A stretch of DNA of 18,225 nt from Clostridia bacterium (GTDB taxonomy: Bacteria > Bacillota > Clostridia > Christensenellales > Borkfalkiaceae): positions 1-18,225 of the forward strand of contig CAAGDF010000028.1 in NCBI GenBank assembly GCA_900768525.1, written 5' to 3'. Both the position numbers and the translations under genes were made by a program. The first letter of the stretch is position 1; each line of letters starts with the position of its first letter. This document shows positions 7,401-14,344 of the stretch, one piece after another. Under the pieces are notes generated by a model. That model saw nothing but the letters and a program-made list of their open reading frames with translations, was not told where the DNA came from and did no database searches.

Positions 7401-8997
7401 TCATTGTGTAGCTCAGTTTGGGCAAGTCGATCGCATTGCCTTCGTACCAACCCGTAACAGGTTTAACCGTGTAACCTTCGATACCCGTGTTGAATACTAC
7501 GGTGTAAGGCTTAGCGCCCGTCTTTCTCCACTGCGCGGAAACGGTTATGTTGTACATATCCGCGGTAACGATATCATTATCGCTGAGTTCTTTTTGTGCG
7601 CCGGTAATATAATCGCGATAATACCAACCCGCAAAATCAAAACCTTCTCTTTCGGCAACGGGAAGAGTTCCTACGCTTGCTCCGATTTCTTTCGTAATGC
7701 TCTCTGTGGCAACGGTGCCCTGACCTGCATCGAAAGATATGGTCGTTTCGTTTGCGCTATAAACTTTAATGTTGCTGTATTTTACGCCTTTGGTTTTAGC
7801 ACGCAAACCTACGAGAGAACCCGTGTGTTTAACCGAGAATACCGAATCTTTGATATTATTGATTTCGCTATATCTGATAGGTCTTTCGCCCGTGGTGAAA
7901 CAAACGTATTCAACGCCGTCGATACCGATATAGTAAGAAACGGTTGCGTTTTCGCCCACGCCGTTTTCAACTCTTCTGAACGTCAAGGTGAAAGTCGCTT
8001 CTTCGCTGCTTTCCTGATAAGCGAGCATCTTGGTTTCGTAAGGAGTGCCTTTGAGCAACTCGTCGCCGAGTTTATATCTTGCGATAAGCTGAGCGGACGT
8101 GGTTTTGCCGTCAGCGTCTACGTCGCCCCAGAATTCTATCGCGCCGTTGTTTTTCGTCGGTGCAGAAATGAACATGGTAACGTAAGGAGCACCTATAAAG
8201 GTAGTACCCTTTTCGTCGAATGCGGTAGCCGAGAATACGGGACCGCAGTCATCGGTATACTCCGACCAGTCTGCGGGCAAGGTCATGTCTACCGAGTAGA
8301 TTTGTCCGTTTTTAAGCTCGTAATCGCGGTAACGCGTCTGAGTGGTAACGCCGTTTGTGCCGGTAGGAACGTAATAACCGTCGTCGGTGAGTTCAAAACG
8401 AGTGTTGACGCCTGTATCATATACCGCGTACAGATAGGTATCCATTGCACCCATGGTGAAAGAATCGCCTATCAATTCGCCTGTGCTGGCAAGCGCCCAA
8501 CCCACAAATTCGCAAACCGCAGAGCCGACTACTCTGTTCTGAGGAACGGGAAGATCTGCTTTGTTTACGGTTGCGCCGTAAGCATACTGAACGGCATCGA
8601 TTATTTGGCTCGTCTTCGTGTCGAAATAAACGTTATGCAAATTCGTCCAGCCTGCGTAGAACGTAAGAACGCCCGATTTCGCATAAGAAACGTCGATTGC
8701 GTTTCTGTCTACTTTCTTCGTACATTCGGTATCGTAATACCAACCGGTGAACGAAAAACCGTACATTTTCGGATCAGTTCCGATACTCGGCGTGGGAAGG
8801 TTTAACTTCTTGCCGGTTTCGTACACGCCGTTTTTGACAGCGGCTCCGCCGCGCGAATCGTACACGATCGTGTATTTCGTGGTTTCATTGGTGCTATCGT
8901 CATGACTGCAGCCGACTAAAAATACGGCTGAGGAAGCGATAAGGCAGCAAACAAGCACTAAAATAGCGATCGTTTTTGATAATGATTTTTTAATCAT
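4486..8997 (-). CDS. Giant surface lipoprotein with InlB-type repeats and two GLUG-type beta-helix modules
   Basis: This 1503-residue protein has a lipoprotein signal (LVGC, Cys30). Residues 42 to 194 hold two InlB B-type (Flg_new) beta-grasp repeats with the FxGWYYD hallmark. Residues 200 to 415 look like a LamG/concanavalin-type domain. Two more B-type repeats cover 418 to 577. Residues 582 to 885 form a parallel beta-helix module opening with EGEGTEANPY and carrying GLUG-like turns (GGIIGA, GGMIGLL, GGIVGG). Four further B-type repeats fill 888 to 1184. A second beta-helix module, paralogous to the first, runs from 1194 to the end. No LPXTG signal is present, so anchoring is by the N-terminal lipid. 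The start has AAGGAGG at 9002..9008. Such proteins usually act in adhesion or glycan contact; the GH43 and sugar-binding neighbours favour polysaccharide binding. Coding DNA below about 5280 is clearly lower in G+C. Confidence 0.85.
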   Translation of the reverse strand: MIKKSLSKTIAILVLVCCLIASSAVFLVGCSHDDSTNETTKYTIVYDSRGGAAVKNGVYETGKKLNLPTPSIGTDPKMYGFSFTGWYYDTECTKKVDRNAIDVSYAKSGVLTFYAGWTNLHNVYFDTKTSQIIDAVQYAYGATVNKADLPVPQNRVVGSAVCEFVGWALASTGELIGDSFTMGAMDTYLYAVYDTGVNTRFELTDDGYYVPTGTNGVTTQTRYRDYELKNGQIYSVDMTLPADWSEYTDDCGPVFSATAFDEKGTTFIGAPYVTMFISAPTKNNGAIEFWGDVDADGKTTSAQLIARYKLGDELLKGTPYETKMLAYQESSEEATFTLTFRRVENGVGENATVSYYIGIDGVEYVCFTTGERPIRYSEINNIKDSVFSVKHTGSLVGLRAKTKGVKYSNIKVYSANETTISFDAGQGTVATESITKEIGASVGTLPVAEREGFDFAGWYYRDYITGAQKELSDNDIVTADMYNITVSAQWRKTGAKPYTVVFNTGIEGYTVKPVTGWYEGNAIDLPKLSYTMMQFADEWYYETACTNVVDFDNIDTTKAEIAVEGETQTLTVYAKASKKEFLEGEGTEANPYLIKTAADLAKFAEFVTAGETLSGYYLKLENDVEVASFTQIGNKTKAFSGYFDGNGKTIKGVNLKGASNLGMFAILSGATVKNLTIEGSISATGGTNGLLAAQAYCGTLVENVTVKGTVSGGSTDNGGLIGASVKIGSGDVYIKNCVNYANVTSSGVKGTAATGGIIGANAAGLATYIENCKNYGNISTEGTFAGGMIGLLRVVSGNNNAKVSGCYNYGKVSGGVQVGGIVGGSRDKIADSFSLSTALINGTAAADLALDGTATTFIGAVAGRLEGGAASRTNGGLCDENGVEVTVDITLELELDGGELPAGTELPVRVAAEKAILGHLPVPVKAGYRFIGWELVVVSGEGEEQTTTYVAVTETTIFNGPAHTEKLVARYVEQVVLTIDADGGEYTGATTITLDKGSKLTEALGTPTKEGYTFLGWFNGETRITADDVYNANTTIKAHYEEQAQKSVIKFYSDETLVKSTELVVGDAIGTLPVPEAKAGYRFDGWYDLDDNKITEASTFEASEVTLNAKWVIQTVITFNAGDGTVEEATRSIDAGTAIGQLPEAATTVAGESFGGWMYNGELVTAETVFGAEVTAVTLTASFGWDGTTVSTALEGEGTETNPYVLSSGANLAYLANSVNGGEAYSGKYFVLSKNINLNFKAWTPIGKATTTPFSGIINGNNNVISGINVEGDNYLGMFGVLYGATIKNLTVDGTVVGNKDTVGILAGQIQSGTTIETIIIRGRVTSKSSANTATGGVGGITGNTVAKGDGAINIKDCINYAEINAPFTGSNMAGGIVGATNSQLIVIENCKNYGTINATGTFAGGIVGLFRVCKVDTKVNGCYNFGDINGNLQIGGIVGGNRYVVENCYVLATAKIKGTEAKDLTLDSNASPFVAAIAGRMEGAGAKRTGGGLCDAQGNVIE

Positions 8998-9008
8998 AAT
9001 TCCTCCTT

Positions 9009-9173
9009 AAAAACTTCTATGATAAGTCGTTTTTATTTTTCCTTTTTAGACGTGCGCTTGACAAAGTTTCTTTGTCAAGCAAAAGGCATGCCTTTTGCAA
9101 TTTTTTTTCGAATATTTTAAAAAAAACGCTTGAAAACGTGTCCGAAAAACACGTTTGCCGAAGATAGACTTCG
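9009..9173 (-). promoter_or_regulatory. Hairpin-rich 5' leader of the InlB/GLUG gene
   Basis: Between the predicted promoter and the start codon, several inverted repeats lie in series. In transcription order: CGAAG/CTTCG (9159..9173); AAACGTGT/ACACGTTT (9134..9156), followed seven bases later by a T8 run (9119..9126); a perfect 20-base palindrome centred on CATG (9079..9098); and a 10-base-pair stem GCTTGACAAA/TTTGTCAAGC (9056..9080) that shares two bases with the palindrome. AAAAAC/GTTTTT (9009..9034) abuts the ribosome binding site. The hairpin plus T8 run may serve as an imperfect terminator for the oxidoreductase gene or as an attenuator. On the plus strand the palindrome is followed by AATTTTTTTT, a terminator-like order. 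Confidence 0.6.
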
Positions 9174-9190
9174 ACCTTTTTCCGAATTTT

Positions 9191-9218
9191 ATTATATCAC
9201 TCGCAGTTTTTATTACAA
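9191..9218 (-). promoter_or_regulatory. Predicted promoter of the InlB/GLUG gene
   Basis: A perfect TATAAT (9191..9196) has an extended -10 TG at 9198..9199. A weak -35 box TTGTAA (9213..9218) lies 16 bases upstream on the minus strand. Transcription would begin near 9184 and give a leader of roughly 185 bases. It sits just 46 bases after the oxidoreductase stop. This is motif-based only. Confidence 0.6.
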
Positions 9219-9263
9219 GACAAATTTTTTTGCTAATTTTTCAAAAAAAATAGTACGTATTTA

Positions 9264-10301
9264 TTAATCGCCGAGATTGATTTTACCGTCATCGCCGTCT
9301 AACTTTGCCGCTATGGCAACGTCTATAGCTCCTTGTTTCAAGGAATAAATCGCCTCGCCGCGCCGATATTTATCGCTTGCGTTCTTAAGCCATAACGCCA
9401 TAGCAATCTCCTCTTCCGAAAACCTGCAGCCGATAAACGGATTTTCGAACAGAACTCTTCCGTCACAGGTAAGCTGCAATAAATCGAGAGCATGCAAACC
9501 GAAATCCGCACCCGAAAAAACAGGCGCGACCGAAAACGGAATTTCGCTGCCGTTTACAAGCCTGCAACCGGAGCCGTTTATACATTCCCCCTTTGTGCCT
9601 TTAACCGATATCCGCTCGCCGCGGATCGAGGAAAAATATTGCCCGTGCGAAAAATCGTATATCGCGCGTTTGTCGCCGAAATCGAGAAGAGCGATCGTTC
9701 TTTTATGATTTTTGAGTTCGGGTTCTTTCCTGCCGTTTCGTCCGTCACTCTCGTAGTATTCGTCATCGATGACAAATTTTGTGATTTTCGGCATTTTATC
9801 GCCCGTTTTAAGAATTTTGCGAGCAACCGCAACCGCGTGATATGAATGGCAACACGAAATTTCTACCGTATGAACCTCGCCGAAATAACCCTCATCTATA
9901 AGTTTTTCTACCGCCATAATCCGCGGACGAATCGGATACTGTTCGGTGATTTGCAAATTTACGTTTTCGCCGTAAGACAAGTTATCGCTATCAGTCGATA
10001 TATCGGCGGCAATGCCTGCGGGCGTTTCGCAAAACACCGAAAAACCGCGATTAACAAGTTCGTACGCTAACTCAATATTGCTTGCCTTGTTAACGCACAG
10101 CAAAACATGATCTACGTTGCCGAGTTGCTTGACGTCGGCAAGAATTTTCGTATTCGGATATTGTTTTTTAAGCATTTCGGCTTTTTCCGAATTTCTGACA
10201 ACAATCGAATCGAGCAAAAAATTCGGCATAGCGTTTATAACGTTAAACCATGTCATTGCGCGCCACCCCGCGCCGACCACCGCTATTTTTTTGATATCCA
10301 T
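9264..10301 (-). CDS. Gfo/Idh/MocA-family oxidoreductase with altered catalytic motif
   Basis: This encodes 345 residues, normal for this family of NAD(P)-dependent sugar and inositol dehydrogenases. The N-terminal Rossmann fold has IAVVGAGWRA (6 to 15), strand VDHVLLCVN (63 to 71) and then FCETPAG (90 to 96), where the family's EKP motif would be. Thr93 replaces the usually catalytic lysine. The C-terminal half has CCHSYHAVAVARKIL (150 to 164), holding candidate active-site histidines, then an alpha/beta domain with GADFGLHALDLL. I chose the ATG at 10301 because AAAGGCGG lies six bases upstream and the peptide then starts MDIKKIAVVG. An upstream in-frame ATG at 10319 lacks a site. The linked glycosidase and sugar importer suggest a sugar or sugar-acid substrate. 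With the lysine missing, a non-redox or sensor role is possible. Confidence 0.82.
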   Translation of the reverse strand: MDIKKIAVVGAGWRAMTWFNVINAMPNFLLDSIVVRNSEKAEMLKKQYPNTKILADVKQLGNVDHVLLCVNKASNIELAYELVNRGFSVFCETPAGIAADISTDSDNLSYGENVNLQITEQYPIRPRIMAVEKLIDEGYFGEVHTVEISCCHSYHAVAVARKILKTGDKMPKITKFVIDDEYYESDGRNGRKEPELKNHKRTIALLDFGDKRAIYDFSHGQYFSSIRGERISVKGTKGECINGSGCRLVNGSEIPFSVAPVFSGADFGLHALDLLQLTCDGRVLFENPFIGCRFSEEEIAMALWLKNASDKYRRGEAIYSLKQGAIDVAIAAKLDGDDGKINLGD

Positions 10302-10408
10302 ATCCGACCGCCTTTTCATTATTTTTATAAAACTATGCCGGATATAGCACGCCGCAGCAGTATATTTCTATGCTTTGCAGCCGCACCGACAAAAGTATTT
10401 CCTTATAT

Positions 10409-10438
10409 ATATTAACATGAAAAACTCGGTACAGTCAA
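10409..10438 (-). promoter_or_regulatory. Predicted promoter of the oxidoreductase gene
   Basis: TTGACT (10433..10438) and TAATAT (10409..10414) are separated by 18 bases, with a TG one base before the -10 box. Transcription would begin near 10402, about 100 bases before the start codon. Just upstream, AAATTT-CGCA-AAATTT (10455..10470) forms an AT-rich inverted repeat that could be an operator or UP-element-like tract. This is motif-based. Confidence 0.55.
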
Positions 10439-10585
10439 TACATATTTTTTTTGCAAATTTCGCAAAATTTTTTAGCCGAAGCTTATAAAACGACCGGAAT
10501 AAATGAAAACGTTAAACGTTTTTAAAAGCTCGGTTTTTAGTAATAAAATCGGTCTATAGGTCGATTATCGGCAGTTTTATAAAAT
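10439..10585. other. Non-coding remainder of the 335-base gap before the oxidoreductase gene
   Basis: I see no gene here. The DNA is AT-rich and holds the AAATTT inverted repeat at 10455..10470 and a 17-base near-palindrome AAAACGTT-A-AACGTTTT at 10506..10522. These could be operator sites or weak hairpins. No tRNA-like or riboswitch-like pattern was recognised. Confidence 0.4.
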
Positions 10586-10620
10586 AAAAAAACCGCAAGA
10601 TATACAATCCTGACGGTTTT
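10586..10620 (-). terminator. Intrinsic terminator after the U32 gene
   Basis: On the minus strand, AAAACCG (10620..10614) pairs with CGGTTTT (10595..10589). The stem extends through CAGG/CTTG with one bulged base and ends in a T7 run continuing as ATTTTAT. It starts 17 bases after the U32 stop codon, so it closes the valS-to-U32 gene string. Confidence 0.85.
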
Positions 10621-10636
10621 ATCTTTTTGCTTAATT

Positions 10637-11857
10637 CTATTTTCTTAATATATCGCCGTGAGTAAGTTTAAGCGTCGTGTAAAGACGAATTTTTTGCTGA
10701 ACGAGTTTTGCGTCGTCTATCGCCGCGCCCGTTAAATCGTCAGTCATTTCGCATACTTTTATAATCTTATTGAAATTCTCGCCGGGCGATAGTATTTCGA
10801 GTTCGTCACCGATTTTGAAGCGGTTTCGCATTTCTATAAGAACGTACTCGCCCTTTTCATCCTGCCCCGAACCGAGCACAAACGCCGCAAAAGTGCGATC
10901 GCCGCGGCTTTGAGAATCGGAATAATTGACCGTCTGATCGTTATTACCGAGCGTATATGCCGTAGTAAACGCGCGGTGCGCCGTCTTATTGACCTCTTCG
11001 TCGAACGTGCGGTCCTGCTTGTAATCCGCACCGAATTTCTCGTATGCATCGATAGCGCGCCTGTATGCGTTGACAACCGTGGCAAGATAATATTCGCTCT
11101 TCATTCTGCCCTCGATTTTAAGCGATACCGCGCCCGTCTTTTTAACTTCGTCGAGATAGTCTATAAGGTTTAAATCTTTACTGTTAAAGATGTATGTCCC
11201 GCGCGAATCTTCCATAACGGGCAAGAAATCGCCGCCCTTGTTCTTTTCGCGTATCTCGTACTCCCAACGGCAACACTGCACGCACGTTCCGCGGTTGCCG
11301 TCCCTGCCGCTTAAGTAGTTGGAAAGCAAGCACCGCCCGCTATACGATATACACATTGCGCCGTGAATGAAAATTTCGATTTCGCCGCCGCAATAATCGG
11401 CAATTTCTTTTACTTCGGCAAGCGACAGTTCGCGCGCAAGCACTATTCTTTTCACGCCCTGTTTAACCCAGAATTTCGCCGAGTATTTATTGTGCGTACT
11501 GCTTTGCGTGGACAAATGAATGGTAAGATTTTTGCACGCCCTTGCGCAAAGTTCCACAATCCCGGGATCGGACAAAATAACCGCATCGACCTGTATGTTT
11601 TCCAAAAATTTGAGGTATTCGCCGATACGCTCGAAATCACGGTTGCGTGCAAGTATGTTCACGGCAACATATATTTTTTTGCCTGCGGCGTGAACATATC
11701 CGACCGCCTGCTTCATCTCTTCGTCGTTGAAATTTTCGGAAAATGCGCGCAGCGAAAACGCCGTACCGCCGACATACACCGCGTCGGCGCCGAAATAAAT
11801 CGCCGTTTTAAGTTTATCGAAATTGCCCGCGGGGGCTAAAAGTTCAAAATTTTCCAT
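10637..11857 (-). CDS. trhP: U32-family tRNA uridine hydroxylation protein, TrhP-like
   Basis: This encodes 406 residues of the U32 'peptidase' family. Homologues TrhP (E. coli YegQ, Bacillus YrrN/YrrO) are not proteases; they help make 5-hydroxyuridine at tRNA position 34 using prephenate. The N-terminus LLAPAGNFDKLKTAIYFGAD opens a TIM-barrel-like domain. The U32 signature EIFIHGAMCISYSGRCLLSN lies at 161 to 180. Cys169, Cys176, Cys192 and Cys195 or Cys196 are candidate [4Fe-4S] ligands, as in UbiU/UbiV-type relatives. The C-terminal 80 or so residues look like the family's small beta-barrel. I chose the ATG at 11857 by fit to the family N-terminus; its ribosome binding site is weak. An upstream TTG start at 11908 would add 17 unconserved residues. 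It follows the TrmR-like methyltransferase gene, its expected partner. Confidence 0.85.
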   Translation of the reverse strand: MENFELLAPAGNFDKLKTAIYFGADAVYVGGTAFSLRAFSENFNDEEMKQAVGYVHAAGKKIYVAVNILARNRDFERIGEYLKFLENIQVDAVILSDPGIVELCARACKNLTIHLSTQSSTHNKYSAKFWVKQGVKRIVLARELSLAEVKEIADYCGGEIEIFIHGAMCISYSGRCLLSNYLSGRDGNRGTCVQCCRWEYEIREKNKGGDFLPVMEDSRGTYIFNSKDLNLIDYLDEVKKTGAVSLKIEGRMKSEYYLATVVNAYRRAIDAYEKFGADYKQDRTFDEEVNKTAHRAFTTAYTLGNNDQTVNYSDSQSRGDRTFAAFVLGSGQDEKGEYVLIEMRNRFKIGDELEILSPGENFNKIIKVCEMTDDLTGAAIDDAKLVQQKIRLYTTLKLTHGDILRK

Positions 11858-11921
11858 TGTTGTTCTTATGTTATGTTCGTAAGTCTTTTGCGCTGCTTTA
11901 ATGAGCAAAAACCGTTTACGC

Positions 11922-12542
11922 TTAAAAATCTTTGTGCGCTATAAGCACTCCGTCGCCGATATCCAGAAGCGAGGTCGTGTAGCGTTTATCCGCCACCAGA
12001 TCGTCTATAAACGCGCGCATATTGCGCACGATCGTCATTTCGCTGTGCGGAACTTTTTCCATTTCCACAAACCCGCGGAAAAGCACGTTATCGGCAAACA
12101 GTACCCCGCCCGCGCGCAACAAACGCTTGAGGTCGGGCAAATAATCGTAATATCGTGCTTTCGCACCGTCGAGAAATATAAAATCAAAATACGGCTCGTA
12201 ACACCTTACTACGTCGCCCGCATCGCCTAAAATGGCGCGCACGCGGCTTTCAACGCCGAATTTTTTAAAGTTTGCTTTCGCCTTGCTATAGCTGTCCTCA
12301 TCCTGCTCGACGGTAACAAGCCGCGCATCCCCGGCGGCATTAAGCATGCAAATACCGCTCATGCCGACGGCAGTGCCGATTTCAAGTATCTTTTTCGGCT
12401 TGCACATTTTTACCGAAAGCAAAAGCATGTTTAAACTTTCGTCGAGTATAACGGGTATTCCGTTACTTTTTGCCTCTTTGCGTATTTTAACGATTTCTTC
12501 GTCTATGCCGAGCGAAACTTTAGACCTTGTAAACTCACTCAT
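11922..12542 (-). CDS. trmR: SAM-dependent O-methyltransferase, TrmR-like (tRNA U34)
   Basis: This encodes 206 residues of the class I O-methyltransferase_3 family. Residues 52 to 63, ILEIGTAVGMSG, form the SAM-binding motif; VTVEQDED (77 to 84) gives the acidic residue binding the adenosine ribose; FIFLDGAK (Asp125) and ADNVLFRG (Asp151, Asn152) supply metal ligands. The sequence around DNVLFRG is typical of Bacillus YrrM/TrmR, which methylates 5-hydroxyuridine at tRNA position 34 to 5-methoxyuridine. Adjacency to a TrhP-like gene, which makes that substrate, strongly favours this over a small-molecule (catechol-type) methyltransferase. It starts six bases after the RNase J stop with no strong ribosome binding site, so translation may be coupled to RNase J. 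Confidence 0.85.
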   Translation of the reverse strand: MSEFTRSKVSLGIDEEIVKIRKEAKSNGIPVILDESLNMLLLSVKMCKPKKILEIGTAVGMSGICMLNAAGDARLVTVEQDEDSYSKAKANFKKFGVESRVRAILGDAGDVVRCYEPYFDFIFLDGAKARYYDYLPDLKRLLRAGGVLFADNVLFRGFVEMEKVPHSEMTIVRNMRAFIDDLVADKRYTTSLLDIGDGVLIAHKDF

Positions 12543-12548
12543 TACGTT

Positions 12549-14207
12549 TTAAATTACCGTGATTACGGGGATGATCATCGGAGTGTTTTTAGTCTTTTTG
12601 AATATAATGTTTTTAAGCGTTTTGCGCACTTGATGACGGCATTCCTGATTGTCGCCGATATCCTTGATATCGAAATCGGAAAGGGTTTTTATAACGCCCG
12701 CTTTGCAATCGGCAAGTAACTGATCGCTGAGAGATATACCCTTGCAAATGAACGACGGTTCCTGAATACATTCGCCCGATTCGGCGGAAACGCAGCCGAT
12801 AGCAACTATTATACCGTCCTCGGCAAGGTGAATTCTGTCGCGCACGACCGTAGTGGCATCGTCGATCGTAAGCCCGTCAACGAGTTTGCTGCCGGCGTGG
12901 AACTGTTCGCCCTTTTTCATGGAACGTTCGGTAAGTTCCACCGTGTCGCCTATTTCGCAAATCAGCATACTGCTTTCGCGCATGCCGAGGTCTTTTGCAA
13001 GCATGCAATGTTTTTTAAGATGTCTGTATTCGCCATGCACGGGAATAAAGAATTTCGGCTTGACTAGCGAGTGCAATATTTTTAACTCTTCCTGGCAGGC
13101 ATGCCCCGAAACGTGAATACCTTTCAGATCGTCGTAAACAACTTCCGCGCCCTTGCGGTACAAGTTGTTTATTACGTTATATATACTCTTTTCGTTGCCG
13201 GGAATCGGGCTTGCGGAAATGATAATCGTATCGTTTGCGCCGATTTTTACCTGCGAATGATCGTCGGACGCCATTCTCGTAAGCGCGCTCATAGGTTCGC
13301 CCTGACTGCCCGTCGATATGATGACAAGGTCTTTGTCCTGTATATTCTTAATCTTTTCTATATCCACGAGCACGCCGTCGGGTATTTCCATTTCACCTAT
13401 TTTGGCGGCTGCTTCGGTAACGTTTATCATACTGCGCCCCGACATAGCCACTTTGCGCTTATACTTCGCGGCGATGTTTATAATTTGCTGTATGCGGTAT
13501 ACGTTGCTTGCGAAAGTAGCGATGATAAGACGACGTTTCAAGTTTGCTGCAAACAGACTTTCAAACGTTTCTTTGACCACTTGTTCGCTCATAGTATAAC
13601 CTTTTCGTTCAACGTTGGTGGATTCGCACATAAGCAGCAGCACGCCCTTTTTGCCGAGTTCGGAAAAACGGGTTATATCTGCAATTTCGCCGTTTATCGG
13701 GGTTAAGTCTACTTTAAAATCGCCCGAATGAACGATAACGCCCACAGGCGTGGTAATCGCAAGCGCGCACGCGCCCGGTATGCTGTGGTTTACGTTAATG
13801 AACTCCACTTGAAAACAACCGAGTTTAATCCTGCTTGACGGTTTTACGGTGCTTAGTCTGCAACCTTTTACGCCTTGTTCGCGCAGCTTGTTTTCGGCAA
13901 GCGCAAGCGTGAGTTTCGTGCCGTAAACGGGCACTTCTTTCATATCTTTCAATAAATACGGCAAGCCGCCGATGTGATCCTCGTGTCCGTGAGTAAGCAC
14001 GATACCGCGAACCTTATCTTTATTGGCGAGCACATAGCCGTAATCGGGAATAACCAGATCTATTCCCGGCATGTCTATAGACGGAAAAGTAAGACCGACG
14101 TCGATAATTATTATGTCGTTACCGTACTCTACTGCGGTCATATTTTTACCGATTTCGCCCACTCCGCCTAAAAATCTTATTTTTAAACTTTTATTCTTTT
14201 TTTTCAT
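12549..14207 (-). CDS. rnj: Ribonuclease J (beta-CASP metallo-beta-lactamase RNase)
   Basis: This encodes 552 residues, close to the 555 of Bacillus RNase J1. The enzyme degrades and matures mRNA and rRNA by 5'-3' exonuclease and endonuclease action. Motifs (numbered from the chosen start): HGHEDH (73 to 78) binds two zinc ions; NHSIPG (His141) and HSGDFKVD (Asp163) complete the metal site; the beta-CASP region carries IISTGSQGEP and GIHVSGHA (His365, His369); FIPVHGEYRH (His391) is the last motif. A C-terminal domain of about 100 residues follows. I chose the ATG at 14207 because AGGAG lies just before it and the peptide begins with the usual lysine-rich segment; an in-frame ATG at 14231 has no site. 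It lies between valS and trmR, a plausible RNA-metabolism operon. Whether it is the J1 or J2 type cannot be told. Confidence 0.95.
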   Translation of the reverse strand: MKKKNKSLKIRFLGGVGEIGKNMTAVEYGNDIIIIDVGLTFPSIDMPGIDLVIPDYGYVLANKDKVRGIVLTHGHEDHIGGLPYLLKDMKEVPVYGTKLTLALAENKLREQGVKGCRLSTVKPSSRIKLGCFQVEFINVNHSIPGACALAITTPVGVIVHSGDFKVDLTPINGEIADITRFSELGKKGVLLLMCESTNVERKGYTMSEQVVKETFESLFAANLKRRLIIATFASNVYRIQQIINIAAKYKRKVAMSGRSMINVTEAAAKIGEMEIPDGVLVDIEKIKNIQDKDLVIISTGSQGEPMSALTRMASDDHSQVKIGANDTIIISASPIPGNEKSIYNVINNLYRKGAEVVYDDLKGIHVSGHACQEELKILHSLVKPKFFIPVHGEYRHLKKHCMLAKDLGMRESSMLICEIGDTVELTERSMKKGEQFHAGSKLVDGLTIDDATTVVRDRIHLAEDGIIVAIGCVSAESGECIQEPSFICKGISLSDQLLADCKAGVIKTLSDFDIKDIGDNQECRHQVRKTLKNIIFKKTKNTPMIIPVITVI

Positions 14208-14344
14208 TGTTCTCCTGTTATCGCCGAGCATTTGAAGTCAAGCCGCATTTACGCAAACCGTAATATAAACCGAAAAAGAGCGTCGGTTCACCATTCGGCG
14301 CCTGCGCCCTTTCATCGATTACCGCATGCGGCATAACTTATTTT
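14208..14344. other. valS-rnj intergenic gap, no clear signals
   Basis: This 137-base gap holds only the 10-base palindrome CCGCATGCGG and weak GC-rich repeats. I see neither a hairpin with a T tract that would end the valS transcript nor a convincing -35/-10 pair for rnj, so read-through is the simplest reading. Confidence 0.4.

Noticed and set aside
7594..8805. Long open frame on the plus strand (403 codons), antisense to the InlB/GLUG gene
   Set aside because: It lies wholly within a convincing minus-strand gene with signal peptide and recognisable repeats. The product has no family features, and no ribosome binding site or promoter was seen. It is best explained by the codon bias of the real gene.
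4486..8997. Repeats in this gene as a CRISPR array or simple DNA repeat tract
   Set aside because: The repeats are protein-level domains of about 65 to 85 residues with diverged DNA, not short identical units with spacers.
9056..9098. Overlapping inverted repeats as ends of an insertion sequence or integration site
   Set aside because: There is no transposase or integrase nearby, no direct target duplication and no spacer DNA between the arms beyond hairpin loops. A leader or terminator structure explains it better.
11858..11908. TTG start adding 17 residues to the U32 protein
   Set aside because: The extra residues are not like the family N-terminus, and no ribosome binding site precedes the TTG. 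The ATG at 11857 matches the conserved ELLAPAG start.
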